Shown here: positions 35,307 through 45,996 of the stretch, one piece after another
Layout: each line of letters starts with the position of its first letter
Numbering within the stretch: the first letter of the stretch is position 1
From: Phanerochaete sordida
Taxonomy: Eukaryota > Basidiomycota > Agaricomycetes > Polyporales > Phanerochaetaceae
Direction of reading: 5' to 3'
Assembly (NCBI GenBank): GCA_019973155.2
Contig: BPQB01000005.1
Coordinates: 496,001-560,000, forward strand
Length of the DNA stretch: 64,000 bases
The notes under the pieces: model-generated
What the model saw: the letters and a program-made list of their open reading frames with translations, nothing else
Told to the model about the DNA's origin: nothing
Databases searched by the model: none
Program-made: the position numbers and the translations under genes

Positions 35307-35928
35307 CGCGCGCGCCGCGGGTGTGTGCTGTGTGCTGCACCGCGCGCGGGGTTTTGGTGTTGTGCATTGTTGTTGTAGGCAGTACTGGCCGTATGTGATG
35401 TGTATTCCGACTCAGCCCTCAGCGCTGATGCTCCGCGTGCGTGCCGTCTATGCATGGGCGGGAAGTCGACTGCCTCTCAAGGTAAAGTGGGAGGCAGGAC
35501 GGCGGCGGGGACATGTAGAGATGAGTGTATTAGGGAATATCAGCAGGGATCTAGATGACGAAAATCCCAAAATCTCATCCCTCCTCCTCACTCATACGTT
35601 TGTCCCCTCTCCTACCTAACACCTCAAAGCGTCTTCGAATTCACTTCGAAGACGGTCTGCCACGAAAAACATACCCAAATTGCGAAGGAGAGTTGCGTGC
35701 GGGAGGGGGGTCTCCGTAGTCTAGATCTCCGCTGATATTCCCTATTTGCATGGTCTGGTTTCAATGCAGTGAGGAGAATAGTGTAGTATTCAACGTCCGA
35801 AAGCAAGAGATGTAGAGCAGAGCGAGGCATATAGCGATGGGTAGTAGTATACAACAAATATTACACCAAGATATCTCTGTGGGAGGCACGATAAGAATAG
35901 GTCAACACTTGGGTGCGGACGCCACTCA
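35307..35928. other. Convergent spacer carrying the MITE-like element
   Basis: Outside the element this is 3' flank of the SAPS gene and of the small membrane protein gene. No coding signal was found. Confidence 0.5.
35531..35744. mobile_element. TA-flanked inverted-repeat element (MITE-like, Tc1/mariner style)
   Basis: The 25-base arms 35531-35555 and 35720-35744 are inverted repeats matching at 23 of 25 positions; each starts with TAGGGAATATCAGC reading inwards. Sequence just inside the arms also pairs partly, with mostly C/T or A/G differences. If the outer TA is a target-site duplication, the element is 210 bp (35533-35742) with termini GGGAATATC...GATATTCCC. A perfect 10-bp hairpin, CGTCTTCGAA-TTCAC-TTCGAAGACG, sits almost at its centre (35630-35654). 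No coding capacity. It lies in the spacer between two convergent genes, as expected for a tolerated MITE insertion. Family assignment is inference from TA flanks only. Confidence 0.55.
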
Positions 35929-36544
35929 CTAGATATACACGGATCCGGCGTGAACAGGGTCATGACAGTCGTAATTTTCAGCGCTTTGGCGCACCAAGGG
36001 TGCTTGTCGACGAGTCGCGTAGTCTTTGGTACGTGAGTGCGGGCAACGGCTGGAAACACCGCTCAGAAATCCGGAAAGGCACAGACAAGGGGCTAGACGC
36101 ACTGTGGCAATCGGGTCCGCAGACCCCTTCCTGCTGACGGGCTCGGGGTGCGCCTGGCGGACGCCGTACGGCGAGCCCGCGCGCACGCCCGTGGCGGCGC
36201 GGCTCCTGCGCTTGCGGCGGAGGCGCACCCACACCATCGTCGCGACGACCCCTAGGACGACGACCGCTGCGGCGCAGGTCAGCGTGTGGGCCCAGCGAGG
36301 GCCGGGCGCGGCACGCACCGATGATGACGGCGATGACGATGATCCACTGGCTGTCGAGGTGGCCGTCCGCCTCGGGCGCGGGGTCGACGGCGGGCGGGGC
36401 GCTGCTCGGGTCGTCTGCGAGCTGCCTGCGTGGGCGTCAGCGACGCACGTTCGCGCTGTGCGGGGCGGCGTACCTGCGGGTGGGCATCGCGCGTGTCGCG
36501 GCGGCGAGCGCGAGGAAGAGGAGGGCGGGCGGGGGCGTGTGCAT
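35929..36544 (-). CDS. Small single-pass membrane protein with signal peptide
   Basis: Exons 36544-36474, 36425-36319 and 36266-35929 join in phase to 516 nt, 171 residues. The N-terminus is a signal peptide (MHTPPPALLFLALAAATRA), then a short acidic luminal or outer segment (LADDPSSAPPAVDPAPEADG), one hydrophobic helix built across the second intron (QWIIVIAVIIAVVVLGVVAT), a positive-inside anchor (RLRRKRRSR) and a cytosolic tail. The introns have GTACGC...GCAG and GTGCGT...GCAG ends. A TATAA at 36608-36612 lies 64 bases upstream. The architecture suggests a type I membrane protein; no family is recognised. The stop TAG overlaps a possible GTGAGT donor, but splicing there would still end in a stop. 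Confidence 0.6.
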
Positions 36545-36607
36545 CGGCGGGGTCGCTCGCAGGGCAGCGCAGAGGCGGTGGGCAGAGCGGCTGCGGCGGC
36601 CGGGGTG

Positions 36608-36612
36608 TTATA
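36608..36612 (-). promoter_or_regulatory. TATA box of the small membrane protein gene
   Basis: On the minus strand the sequence reads CTTATAAC, 64 bases before the ATG at 36544, a distance seen for other genes in this window. Confidence 0.4.
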
Positions 36613-37553
36613 AGCGGCGCGGGAGGATGATGAGCGAGGGCAAGTGCACTTCGCATCTCCGCCAAGGGACGCGGCGCAGGCGTGCTTGGCAGGCCAAGTC
36701 GCCTCGATCCGATGTCATGCCTGCCCCGCCCCTGCAGCCTCCGCGGACGGCCGCTGTCTGCGCGCGGGCCGCCGCCGCCGCTGCGCATGGCGGGCAGAGC
36801 AGCAGCCGCCGCCGCCGCCGCACGCTGCGCCAGCGTCGAGCTGCGACGAGGAGGCGTCGAGCGGCCCCGGGCTGGGTGGCTTGGCTTGGGAGCGTGCCCA
36901 GGCGTTTGGACGGCGGGTTGCAGCGGAGAGATCGCCAAGCCCAGTGGTGCCGGGCCCGGCAGACGCATCTTGGAGGATCAAAACCTAGGCTGGTGCAGGC
37001 CTGCCGCTGCCTGCCGCCGTGCCACAAAAACACGCCGTGCCTTGGCGGCCGGCGAATTTTTCTTGGATATCTGGATCCGCGAGTGCTCGTCTTGCCCCAA
37101 GGGGCCAGGCCCGGACGCGGCGGAGAGCAGCCTCTTGTGCCATTTATGTCTCCAGGAGCCTGTTCTGCAGACGCAGAATTACGCCTGTACGGCCACCATC
37201 CAACTTTCATTCCTGCGTGCGGTACGGCAGCGGCCCTTGGTAGGAAAAGCCAGCTGATTACTTAGCTGAGTGACGACAGTACTTGGCTTGGCTTGCGGCG
37301 GTCGTGGTGCAGCGTGCATAGAACTGTCTCGCGCGGCGATGTGTCCCTTGCTTCTAGCGTGCAGCGTCTGAGGCTGCAGGGTGCGATATGCCTCTGGGCG
37401 ATCTCCTCACCGTGCCGGCTGCTGCACAACGCGGCGTTCAGGGGTGCCAGACCTGGCTGCCATACAAGGAAGGGCGCATCAGGCGCATCAAACCCTCGGA
37501 CGTGCACGCATCACGCTCGCGCTGACTCGGCCAGGGTTCGCTCCTACGCCAAC
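36613..37553. other. GC-rich divergent spacer
   Basis: This 940-base GC-rich stretch lies between the small membrane protein gene and the FAHD1-like gene. It resembles the gene-poor blocks in composition. No supportable gene. Confidence 0.45.
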
Positions 37554-38739
37554 ATGGCCGCCGCCGCCTTCCTCAGACACGGCAAGAAGGTCAGCCAGTC
37601 CGTCTAGCACGTACACCGCACCGTCACTGACCACGCCGCAGATCGTCGCCATCGGGCGCAACTACGCCGACCACGTCAAGGAGCTCAACAACGCCATCCC
37701 GAAGGAGCCCTTCTTCTTCCTCAAGCCGACGACGAGCTACCTGCCCTCGGGCGGCAACGTCGAGATCCCGCGCGGCATCGTCGCCCACCACGAAGGTGCG
37801 CCGCGCACCCGCCCCCCGCGCCGTTCCCACCGCTAACCTGCGCGCCAGTCGAGCTCGGCCTCGTCATCGGCAAGCGCGGCCGCGACATCGCGCCGGCCGA
37901 CGCGGACGCGTACATCGCGGGCTACGGTCAGCACCGCCGCCGCCCCGTGTCGCTGTTGCTACCGCTGACGCCGCGCCAGCCCTCGCGGTCGACATGACCG
38001 CGCGGAACCTGCAGGACGAGGTCAAGAAGAAGGGCCTCCCGTGGAGCGCCGTCAAGGGCTTCGACACGTTCACGCCCGTGAGGCACGTCCCGCCTCGCGC
38101 CCCGCGCCGCGCCGCCCGCTGACCCGTGTGCCCGCAGCGCGTTCGTGCCCCGCGCCGAGGTCGCGGACGCCCAGAACCTCAACCTGTCGCTCAAGGCGAG
38201 TATCGCGCGTCGTTCTCCCTGGCGACTCTCCGCGCGCTGCTGTGACACGATTTGGCGAGTGACTGCGACCCTGCCGCGTGCTTGTGGTCCTCTGCCCAGC
38301 CAGCCGTACTGGCGCACGCCCGCTGCCATGCCAGGCACATCTCGCTAGGCTCTGCTCATGACTTGGCCGCCAAGGCCCGTCTGCCCCGCCGCGTGCCGCG
38401 TGCTGACGCGCCACACAGATCAACGGCGCGCTGAAGCAATCGGGCAACACCTCCTCGATGCTCTTCCCCATCCCGCGCCTGCTCGCGCACATCTCGTCCA
38501 TCATGACGCTCGAGGTGCGCCCGCCGCCCCCGTGCCCCCCGCGCACACACAAACGCTGACCGCCCGCGCTGCAGGAGGGCGACCTCGTCCTGACGGGCAC
38601 GCCGTCGGGCATCGGCCCGCTCAAGGCCGGCGACGCCGTCGAGTGCGTGCTCGCGGACCCGAGCGGCAGGCAGCTCGCGACGCTCAGCTTCGGCGCCGTC
38701 GACAGGGAGGGCGGGTACCACTACCAGGCCGCGTCGTGA
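37554..38739 (+). CDS. Fumarylacetoacetate-hydrolase family protein, FAHD1-like acylpyruvase
   Basis: About 229 residues in seven short exons with roughly 40-150 base introns; start ATG 37554 (MAAAAFLRHGKK), stop TGA 38737-38739. The FAH-fold signature is clear: IVAIGRNYADHVKEL, PFFFLKPTTSYL, then VAHHE/VELGLVIGKRGRDI with the acidic metal ligands, DMTARNLQDEVKKKGLPW, KGFDTF, and LTGTPSGIGPLKAGD near the end. Length and motifs match eukaryotic FAHD1 (mitochondrial acylpyruvase/oxaloacetate decarboxylase) rather than true fumarylacetoacetase, which is about twice as long. Substrate is inferred from the family. The exon after TFTPV starts at an acceptor that is not fully certain. Confidence 0.85.
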
Positions 38740-39185
38740 GGCGGCCTGCGTCCGCACGCCGGGCGCAGCTGGGGTGCGGCACCCCTCGCTGCGGCACCGC
38801 TCGGCCCTTGGGTGCCGCGCCAGACCGATGCTCTTGGATGTCTCATGTACACGGTTCGCACAATCACACGCGCTGGGCACGTACAAGCGATGCATGCGTC
38901 TATTACCACCGCCGTGCGCGCACACCCCACAAGCCGCTAAGCAAAGTCCATGGAGGGAGGTATCGGGAGGCAGGATATGCTAGTAGTACCGCGCTTTTGT
39001 TACAGCCGGGGGCTCGCCCGCAGGCGAGCTTTTTGCTCCACATATCCCCGCAGAGAGCATAAGAAAGGACGAGACAAACAAGGTTATGGTACAGGCCGGC
39101 GGGTCCGCAGCCCGCCGGCAGAGCACAGAAATCCGGTAAAGAGCAGAGCACGGTCAGAGTCTAGAGGGAGCGCGGGGGCGGCGCC
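38740..39185. other. Convergent spacer
   Basis: This is 3' flank of the FAHD1-like gene and of ILV2. No coding signal was seen. Confidence 0.5.
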
Positions 39186-41590
39186 TCAGCGCGCCTTGTT
39201 CGCCGCGGCGGCGTACGCCGCGCGCAGCTTCGGGTGCAGGAGCTGCTCGTGCAGCGCCTTGCCGGCGGGGACCATCGGGAAGACGTGCTCGCTCGTCGAG
39301 ACGAGGCACTCCATGAGCACGGGCTTGTCGTTCGGGTACGCGAGGAACTCGGCCATCTTCGCGGGCAGCTCCTCCTTGCTCGTGACGCGGATCGCGTGCA
39401 CGCGCATCGCCTTGGCGAGCGCGATGAAGTCGGGGTTCACCATGCGCGTGTGTGCGTAGCGCTGGTCGTAGAACAGGTCTGCGCGCGCGGTCAGCCGGGC
39501 GCGTGCGCGGGGCGGAGGAAAGACGCACCTTGCCACTGCTGCACCATGCCCTGGAACTCGTTGTTCAGCACGATGACCTTGACGCCGATGTCGTGCTGCG
39601 AGGCGGTCTGGAGCTCCATCGCAGTCATGCTGAAGGACGCATCGCCGTCGATGTCGACGACGACCTTCTCCGGCGCGCCGACCTTGGCGCCGATAGCCGA
39701 TGGGAGCCCGAACCCCATGGTCTGGAAAGCAGCGATCAGCGTTCATGCCCCGTGGAAGGCGTACCAGGCGGCGCGACTTACACCCAGGCCGCCGGACGTG
39801 ACCATCGTGCGCGGGTGGCGCCAGCGGTAGTGCTGCGCGGCCCACATCTGGTGCTGGCCGACGCCCGTCGTCACGATGACGTCCTCCTTGCGGTCCGCCG
39901 TCTGGCGGTCGAGCTCGACGATGACCTCCTGCGGCTTCATGAGCGCGCCCTGCGCGCTCGGCTCGTACGTGAACGGGTAGCTCGCCTTCCACTCCTTGAT
40001 GTCCGCGAACCACTGCGTGCGCGGCGCGTGCCGGATGAGCGGCACGAGCGACGCGAGGTTCGCGACGACGTCGCCCATGACCGGGATCTGCGCGTCGACG
40101 ATCTTGTTGATGTTTTTCGGCTGGATCTCGAAGTGGATGATGCCGCCGCGGCCCTGCGACGCGGCCGCCTTCGCAGCGGGCGCGAACGTGTCGACCTTGC
40201 CCGTCACGCGGTCGTCGAAGCGCGCGCCGAGCGCGATGATCACGTCCGCCTGCTGCATCGCGAGGTTGGCGTACGCTGAGCCGTGCATGCCGAGCATGTG
40301 CAGACTCAGGTCGTCGAGCTCGTCGAAGGCGCCGAGGCCCTGGAGCGTTGTCGTGACGGGAATGTTGCCCTCCTTGGAGAGGGTCCGCAGAAGCTCGGGG
40401 CCCATCGACGAGGAGAGAACACCGTTGCCGGCGTAGATGATAGGGCGTTCCGCCCTGTTGATCAGGTCTGCCGCCTGCTTGATCATGACAAGGTCACTCG
40501 GGGCCTGGGTGTTTGAGACCAGAGGGTTGGTGGGGAGGCCGAGGGGCGTGCCGGGTGTGGTCGCCTTGTACGGCAGAGGGGTCTTCAGGACGCCGGCAGT
40601 AACGTCCTTGGGCAAGTCGACGAGGACAGGACCTGGCCGACCAGACGTCGCGATCTTGAACGCTTCATTGATGCGACGCGGGAGCTCAGAGATGTCCTTG
40701 ACCATGACATTCCATTTTGTGCATGCGCGTGAGATGCCGACAACGTCCGCCTCCTGGAAGGAGTCCGAACCGATGAGGGAAGTGGCCACCTGGCCGGTGA
40801 AAACAACGAGAGGAACGCCATCACTGAGGGCGTCTTGCATGGGCGTAATGACATTCGTGGCGCCTGGTCCCGAGGTGACGATGACCACACCGGGCTTGCC
40901 GGTGACACGGGCGTAGCCCTCGGCCATGTGTCCTGCACCCTGCTCATGCCTTGGGAGGACGAACTCGAACTGCGGTGAGTTATAGATGGCATCGAAGACG
41001 GGCAGGATGGCGCCTCCGGGGTATCCGAAAACGTGCTTCACTCCATGGCGAACCATCATCTCGTGGAAGATCTGGCCGCCCGACATGCCGACAAATGAGT
41101 GATCCATGGGCCCTTCTGGGCTGGTTCCGAGCTCAGGAGGAGGGTAAGGAACGTTATTTCTCGTGGGCAGCTGCTGGAAGCCTGGTGCAGGGTTCGGTCG
41201 TCTACGGGGATAGCATGTCAGTCTCATTCAACGGCTAATCATGGCACGTGGGAAGGCAGGTCGGCGGTGTGTGTCTTATGACCTCGCTCCGGCGATGGAA
41301 ATTTGCGCAGTACGGTTTGCAGGGTTGGACAGTGTACAGAGCGCACCGGAAAGCGAGCAGTGACCTGGATCCACAGCAGCTGGGCAAGACACTCACACAG
41401 AGGGTGCAGCAGCAGCATCACGGGCTGTGGTCTGACTGATATTCCGGACATGTTCCCGCACTCTTGACTTGGCGTCGACCATGGAGGCACTGGCACTGGT
41501 CGCCGCGGTTGAGCGGGATCGCGTGAAGGCGATGGCCTTGTTCGTCTTCGCTGCGCTGGGCATGCGCATTTTTGCTGCGGAGATGGACAT
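39186..41590 (-). CDS. ILV2: Acetolactate synthase catalytic subunit, mitochondrial
   Basis: Exons 41590-41397, 41201-39782, 39721-39529 and 39478-39186; 2100 nt, 699 residues. The first exon encodes a basic, Ser/Ala/Thr-rich mitochondrial presequence (MSISAAKMRMPSAAKTNKAI) and joins RPNPAPGFQQLPTRNNVPYP. The enzyme uses ThDP and FAD to make acetolactate and acetohydroxybutyrate, the first shared step of Val, Leu and Ile synthesis. Visible: GVKHVFGYPGGAILPVFDAI, HEQGAGHMAEGYAR with the ThDP-activating Glu, TSGPGATNVITPMQDAL, and the ThDP/Mg motif DIDGDASFSM...NNEFQGMVQQW. The segment TGQVATSLIGSD carries Ala where yeast and plants have the herbicide-contact Pro. It is divergent from TYR1 across a 647-base promoter region. 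Confidence 0.95.
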
Positions 41591-42237
41591 TTTTGCGGTG
41601 CTCGTGGGGCAGCGGCCGTGAGCAGGACGAGGGAGGAGGAAGATGAGGGGTCAGAGTGAGTCAGGGAGCAGGGGGCCTGCTACTTCAAAGTTGCTAGACG
41701 CTCACGAGTCATGCGAGCACTCCAGGCGCCTCACGCCTTCGGCACTGGCCGACTTCAGGCCGAACGCAATTTACGCCGCCCGAAAAGGCAGAGCGAATTC
41801 GAGGCGAGGCGTACAGAGTTCTGGAGAGCTGTATTGCTGGATATCCTACCGCAACGGCTGTGTGTAATACGATTCCGAGAGGCCAGGGACGCTGGGTGCC
41901 GCGCTTTGTGGGGTTAGCGCCCATAGAGCTACATTGGGCGTCTGATTTACGAGGCAGGAAGATGGCAATCTTCCAACAGTCATTCATGGGCACCAGTCAC
42001 AGGCCGACTCCTCCCCACATACAGCCCACAGCAGCGGATTGGGCTCATTAGCCACAGGCTCACACAGCCCCCATACATTACACTAGTAAGACCGAGATAT
42101 TGGTTTGACATATCGGCTCAAACTTTCGGTACGCTGCCACCTTCTTCTGCTTCCGAATTCGCATATAAGACTGGCTGCAGGGACTTCCGACATCGTAGAG
42201 CCTGTACTATCTCCATCACCTCCCGCTGCTTTCCACG
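41591..42237. promoter_or_regulatory. Shared divergent promoter region of ILV2 and TYR1
   Basis: This 647-base spacer separates two amino-acid biosynthesis genes read in opposite directions. It contains a perfect TGAGTCA at 41657-41663, 67 bases from the ILV2 start, a partial GAGTCA near 41707, and TATAAG at 42164-42169, 69 bases before the TYR1 start. TGASTCA is the binding site of Gcn4/Cpc1-type bZIP activators of amino-acid starvation response. A heptamer occurs by chance several times in 64 kb, so position, not sequence alone, is the argument. Confidence 0.5.
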
Positions 42238-43879
42238 ATGATCTCGCCAGACGTCTCGCCAGATGCCCCGCTAGAAGCCCAGCCAGCCATCGGACTTATC
42301 GGTATGGGTGCCATGGGGAGCATGTACGCGAAATATCTTGCTGCGGCAGGCTGGAAAAAGTGCGTCGTCTCGCAATACAAAGAATGGCGCCGCCGTGACT
42401 TACCGAAGGCCCTAGAATCTATGTCTGTGACATGCCGGCGAAGTACGAGGCTTTGAAGGAGACATGGAAGGGTGCGCTCTACATACACCTTTGTGGCGCA
42501 CTCAGCCGCTGACACCAGGGTCCAGATACCCCGAACATCACTGTTCTCAAGGATGGTCACCTTGTCTCGCGCATCGCAGACTGGATCATGTACTCCGTGG
42601 AGGCCGAGTACATAGAACGAGTCGTCGCAGAATATGGTCCTTGTCAGTACCAACACTCTCCTTGCGCTCGCCCTATAGCTGAAATTCTATAGCCACGAAG
42701 GTCGGTGCCATTGTCGCGGGACAAACGTCGGTAAAGGCACCCGAAAAGGCCGCATTCGAGAAACATCTTCCCGAAGACGTGCACATCGTATCCTGTCATT
42801 CGCTGCATGGACCCACGGTGTCACCAGTGAGCCAACCCTTGGTGCGATAGTCGACTTCAAGCAACAGTCGCCTTACTGACGTATCGAAGGTCCTGATCCT
42901 CCACCGTGGGACCAGCGACTCATTACGCGTTGTGGAGAACATTCTGAGACCCCTGCAGTCTCGCTACGTGTACATGTCCTACGAAGAACACGACATCGTC
43001 ACCGCAAATACCCAGGCTGTCACGCACGCTGCCTTCCTCAGGTAAGCTCACAAAGTCCGCGGGCTTCCCGCCACTGCACCGGCTAAACTTCCTACCGTGG
43101 AACTTCCAAACAGCATGGGAACGGCTTGGGCGAGCGAATTCACTTACCCTTGGGAACACGGGTACTATGTGAAAGGCATCGAAATCGTCAAGGTCAACAT
43201 CATGCACCGCATCTACTCGAACAAATGGCACGTCTACGCCGGCCTGGCCATCCTCAACCCCTCGGCACGCGCCCAGATCGACCAGTACGCGCGCAGCGCG
43301 ACGGAGATCTTCAAGCTCATGCTCGCCGCGGACGACGTCGGGCTGCGGACGCGCCTGTACCGCGCGCGCGACACGGTCTTCGGCAGCGGCGACGGCAAGC
43401 GCAAGCACATCCTGCTCTCGGAGGACATGCTCGACAAGTTCAGCCTGGGCAAGCGGCCGCCGACGGACACGACGCTGACGCCGATCGAGGGGCGCGCGCC
43501 GGCGAACTCGCACCTGTCGCTGCTTGCGATGGTCGACTGCTGGGCGAAGCTCGGCATCCAGCCGTTCGTGCATCTCGAGCTCGCCGCGACGCCCATCTTC
43601 CGGCTCTGGATCGGCGTCGCCGAGTACCTCTTCCGCTCGCAGGAGCGCCTCGACGCGGCGCTCTTCGCTGCGCTCTACGACAACTCGCACCGCTCCAACG
43701 ACATGGAGTTCGTCATCGCTGCGCGCGGTTGGAGCCAGTGCATATCATTCGGCAGCTTCGATCTCTACAAGCAGCGCTTCCAGGAGACCGCGCAGTTTTT
43801 CCAGCCTCGCTTCGACGACGCGACGAAGCTCGGATCTGCGATGATCCAGGCCATTATGGAGAGCTCGAAGGACGCATAG
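42238..43879 (+). CDS. TYR1: Prephenate dehydrogenase
   Basis: Start ATG 42238 (MISPDVSPDAPLEAQ), stop TAG 43877-43879; about six exons and roughly 440 residues, the usual size for fungal Tyr1. The enzyme converts prephenate to 4-hydroxyphenylpyruvate with NADP+ in tyrosine synthesis. Seen: the Rossmann motif AIGLIGMGAMGSMYAKYLAA, DTPNITVLKDGHLVSRIADW, IVAGQTSVKAPEKAAFEKHL, the SCHSLHGPTVSP active-site loop with its conserved His residues, YVYMSYEEHDIVTANTQAVT, and the helical C-terminal domain (YYVKGIEIVKVNIMHRIYSN, HLSLLAMVDCWAKLGI). The large final exon starts near 43115. The gene converges with the first MYND gene. Confidence 0.9.
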
Positions 43880-44010
43880 AGAGGACCTTGGGTGTGTGCT
43901 GTAATAACATTGCTCATGTATCACGTCAAAGTACAACTGCTGTAGCTCAAGATATATATACAGGATACGTCTGCTTCTGGGAAGTCTATGGTACACATAT
44001 CGGTCACAAG

Positions 44011-44926
44011 TTACCTGGATGCCGCGGCTGTGAAGCTCTGGACGATGTTCATCAGCCACTCCTCGGGATCTGGGGCACCGGGGACAACATTCGCTTCGTT
44101 ACGGATGACATGAGGGGAAACGAACTTCATGAGGGGAGCCTGAATCATCGTATTCAGATCATAACATATCATCGCGATCCAGATGACAAGAACCGCCCCG
44201 TCCCGGTCCTGCTGCTTCACCTGCTCGAGCAGCGCGATGCGGCTCTCCGCAAACTCGGTGTACGACGGGAGTTCGCGCGTGTAGCCGCGCACGCACGCCC
44301 ACTCGCGGCGGCAGGCGACCTCGAGGCGGAAGCGCGCCCACGTCGGCGTGCGCGGCGGGAAGCTGCCCGTCGGGCGGCGCTTGAGGATCACGAAGAAGCA
44401 GTCCGTGTCCCAGCCCGCGACGTCGCTGCGCCCGGGCGCGACGCGGAAGCAGTTCAGCGCGCCGGTGAAGAGGTAGTAGTGGAAGTGGCGCATGAAGTCG
44501 CAGAACTCGTCGCCGAGCTGCGCCGGGAGCAGCGTCGGCGCGGGGCCCCGCGTCGCGGCGCGCTGCAGGATCATCTCGAGGTCCGCGGTGCGCAGCGCGT
44601 CGCGCTCGCTCTGGATCGTGCTGCACATGCGCTTGTGTACGGGCCAGTTTGTCTTCTGGCAGGCCGTGCTCTGCGGGCGGCGTGAGCTCATTTGGTGACC
44701 GTGTGGCGGGAGATACTCACACAGTAGATGGCAACTTTGCACTTCGAGCATGTCTGCATCTTGCACTCCTGGCGGGTCTTCCAGCCTATAGACAGCAAAA
44801 GGTCAGGACATCTCTGACCTGTCCTAGCTTTTTGACCTAGGAAGAGAGCCACATACATTGAGGCTCATTGTAACAGCTCTGAAGACTGCGTCTGATCTCA
44901 CGATCGTCGCGATGTTGTCCGCTCAT
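44011..44926 (-). CDS. MYND zinc-finger protein, paralogue 1
   Basis: Exons 44926-44857, 44785-44721 and 44670-44011; 795 nt, 264 residues. The MYND finger is spread over all three exons: SCYNEPQC, then KMQTCSKCKVAIYC, then STACQKTNWPVHKRMC, with the intron 1 junction inside a Cys codon (T|GC). MYND fingers bind short Pro-rich peptides. The C-terminal 200 residues form a conserved unit shared with the two neighbouring paralogues: MRHFHYYLFTGALNCFRVAP, WDTDCFFVILKRR, FPPRTPTWARFRLEVACRRE and a short PEEWLMNIV end. Its function is unknown; similar proteins are common in Agaricomycetes. Confidence 0.8.
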
Positions 44927-45224
44927 GTTTGCGACGGTGAGCGTAGTCTAGACAGCGGTGGTCGTTGGGTGAGAGCCCAGCATGCATGCTTGAGCCTTGA
45001 TTGCCTCACGGCGACAGTGCTTGGGCCACGCGGTCACTGCGGAGGTATGTATCAAACCTTCACCAGTGGCCTGTGAAGGAACTAAGATGGTGGTTTATTC
45101 CTGGGTTATATTGCCGGGTTCGAACCTCGAGGCAGCAGATGCGCCACGAAGTCAATACAAACGGGAGGTTACGATCTGTGTTATTCGTGCTCATTCAAGA
45201 GAGCTACATGCATGCGGTGAAAAA

Positions 45225-45995
45225 TCATTTGAATACAGAGGTTGATGCCTTGTCGACAGTCTGCTGCAGCCACTCCCCAGGAGTCAAATCTGGAGGGGTG
45301 AAGTACGCTTCTTCACGAGCGATGGCGGGCGTGAAGGTCTTCACATACGGCGCAGCGATGTACTGCGGAGGCTGGTCGTTGAGATAGCAAACCCAGACGA
45401 CGAGAAGACCTCCATCCGGGGTTTCGGCTTTGACGCACTGAAGGGCCTCCGCTCGAGTGGTCCTGAGGGCAGGGAACTGCGCGTGCTCGCCAGCAAACGC
45501 CTCCATGGCGATCCAGAGGACGCGGCGGGCCATCGTGACTTGATATCGTGCCCACGCAGGTGCATCGGCAGGAAAACGGTTACGCCGCCTGACAGCGACC
45601 ATGAAGCATGCTTCTTCCCACCCTTTGACAATGGGACTTGTGGGAGATACCCGGAAAGCGTTCAGAGCGGCGAGAACGAGAGGCAGCTGGAATTGCTTGT
45701 AGAGTTTGTTTATTTCGGTCATGATTTCACCGGGGAGCAGAATAGGGGCGTTTGGGTCTGCAGGGCGCTGCTGTATTTCCTCGTTGACCTGCGCGACGAC
45801 AGCATTTTGGCCCTGAATAACTTTGCATGATCTCTTGTGTGTGGGCCAGTGCATCCGCTGACATTCCGCACTCTTCATCTGGTGGTGTGTAAGCTCGCGC
45901 AGAGGATATATAACGGGTACAGTAACGTACGCAGGACAAAGCGACTTTGCACCCAGTGCAAGTGAGTATCTTTGTCTCTCGCCGAGATTTATCAC
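45225..45995 (-). CDS. MYND zinc-finger protein, paralogue 2 (5' end missing or damaged)
   Basis: Two exons align with those of paralogues 1 and 3: 45995-45931 (65 nt, DKSRRETKILTCTGCKVALS) and 45872-45225 (SAECQRMHWPTHKRSC, then the shared C-terminal domain ending DKASTSVFK and a stop). The 65-nt middle exon has exactly the same length as in both neighbours. However, the acceptor before it reads AT|GT instead of AG|GT: plus-strand base 45996 is A where C is required, and an in-frame TGA lies immediately upstream. No first exon with the initial Cys pair was found. The copy may be a pseudogene, use another start, or carry a sequence error. It keeps a fully open C-terminal frame. Confidence 0.6.
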   Translation of the reverse strand: MINLGERQRYSLALGAKSLCPAYVTVPVIYPLRELTHHQMKSAECQRMHWPTHKRSCKVIQGQNAVVAQVNEEIQQRPADPNAPILLPGEIMTEINKLYKQFQLPLVLAALNAFRVSPTSPIVKGWEEACFMVAVRRRNRFPADAPAWARYQVTMARRVLWIAMEAFAGEHAQFPALRTTRAEALQCVKAETPDGGLLVVWVCYLNDQPPQYIAAPYVKTFTPAIAREEAYFTPPDLTPGEWLQQTVDKASTSVFK

Positions 45996-45996
45996 A

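Noticed and set aside
43126..44685. 519-codon plus-strand frame across TYR1 and MYND 1
   Set aside because: It is a shadow frame of TYR1 and antisense to the MYND gene, with Arg/Ala-rich low-complexity translation.
45090..45140. tRNA-like GGTTCGAACCT word
   Set aside because: No acceptor stem, D-arm or paired T-stem can be formed around it; it lies in the 3' flank of MYND paralogue 2.
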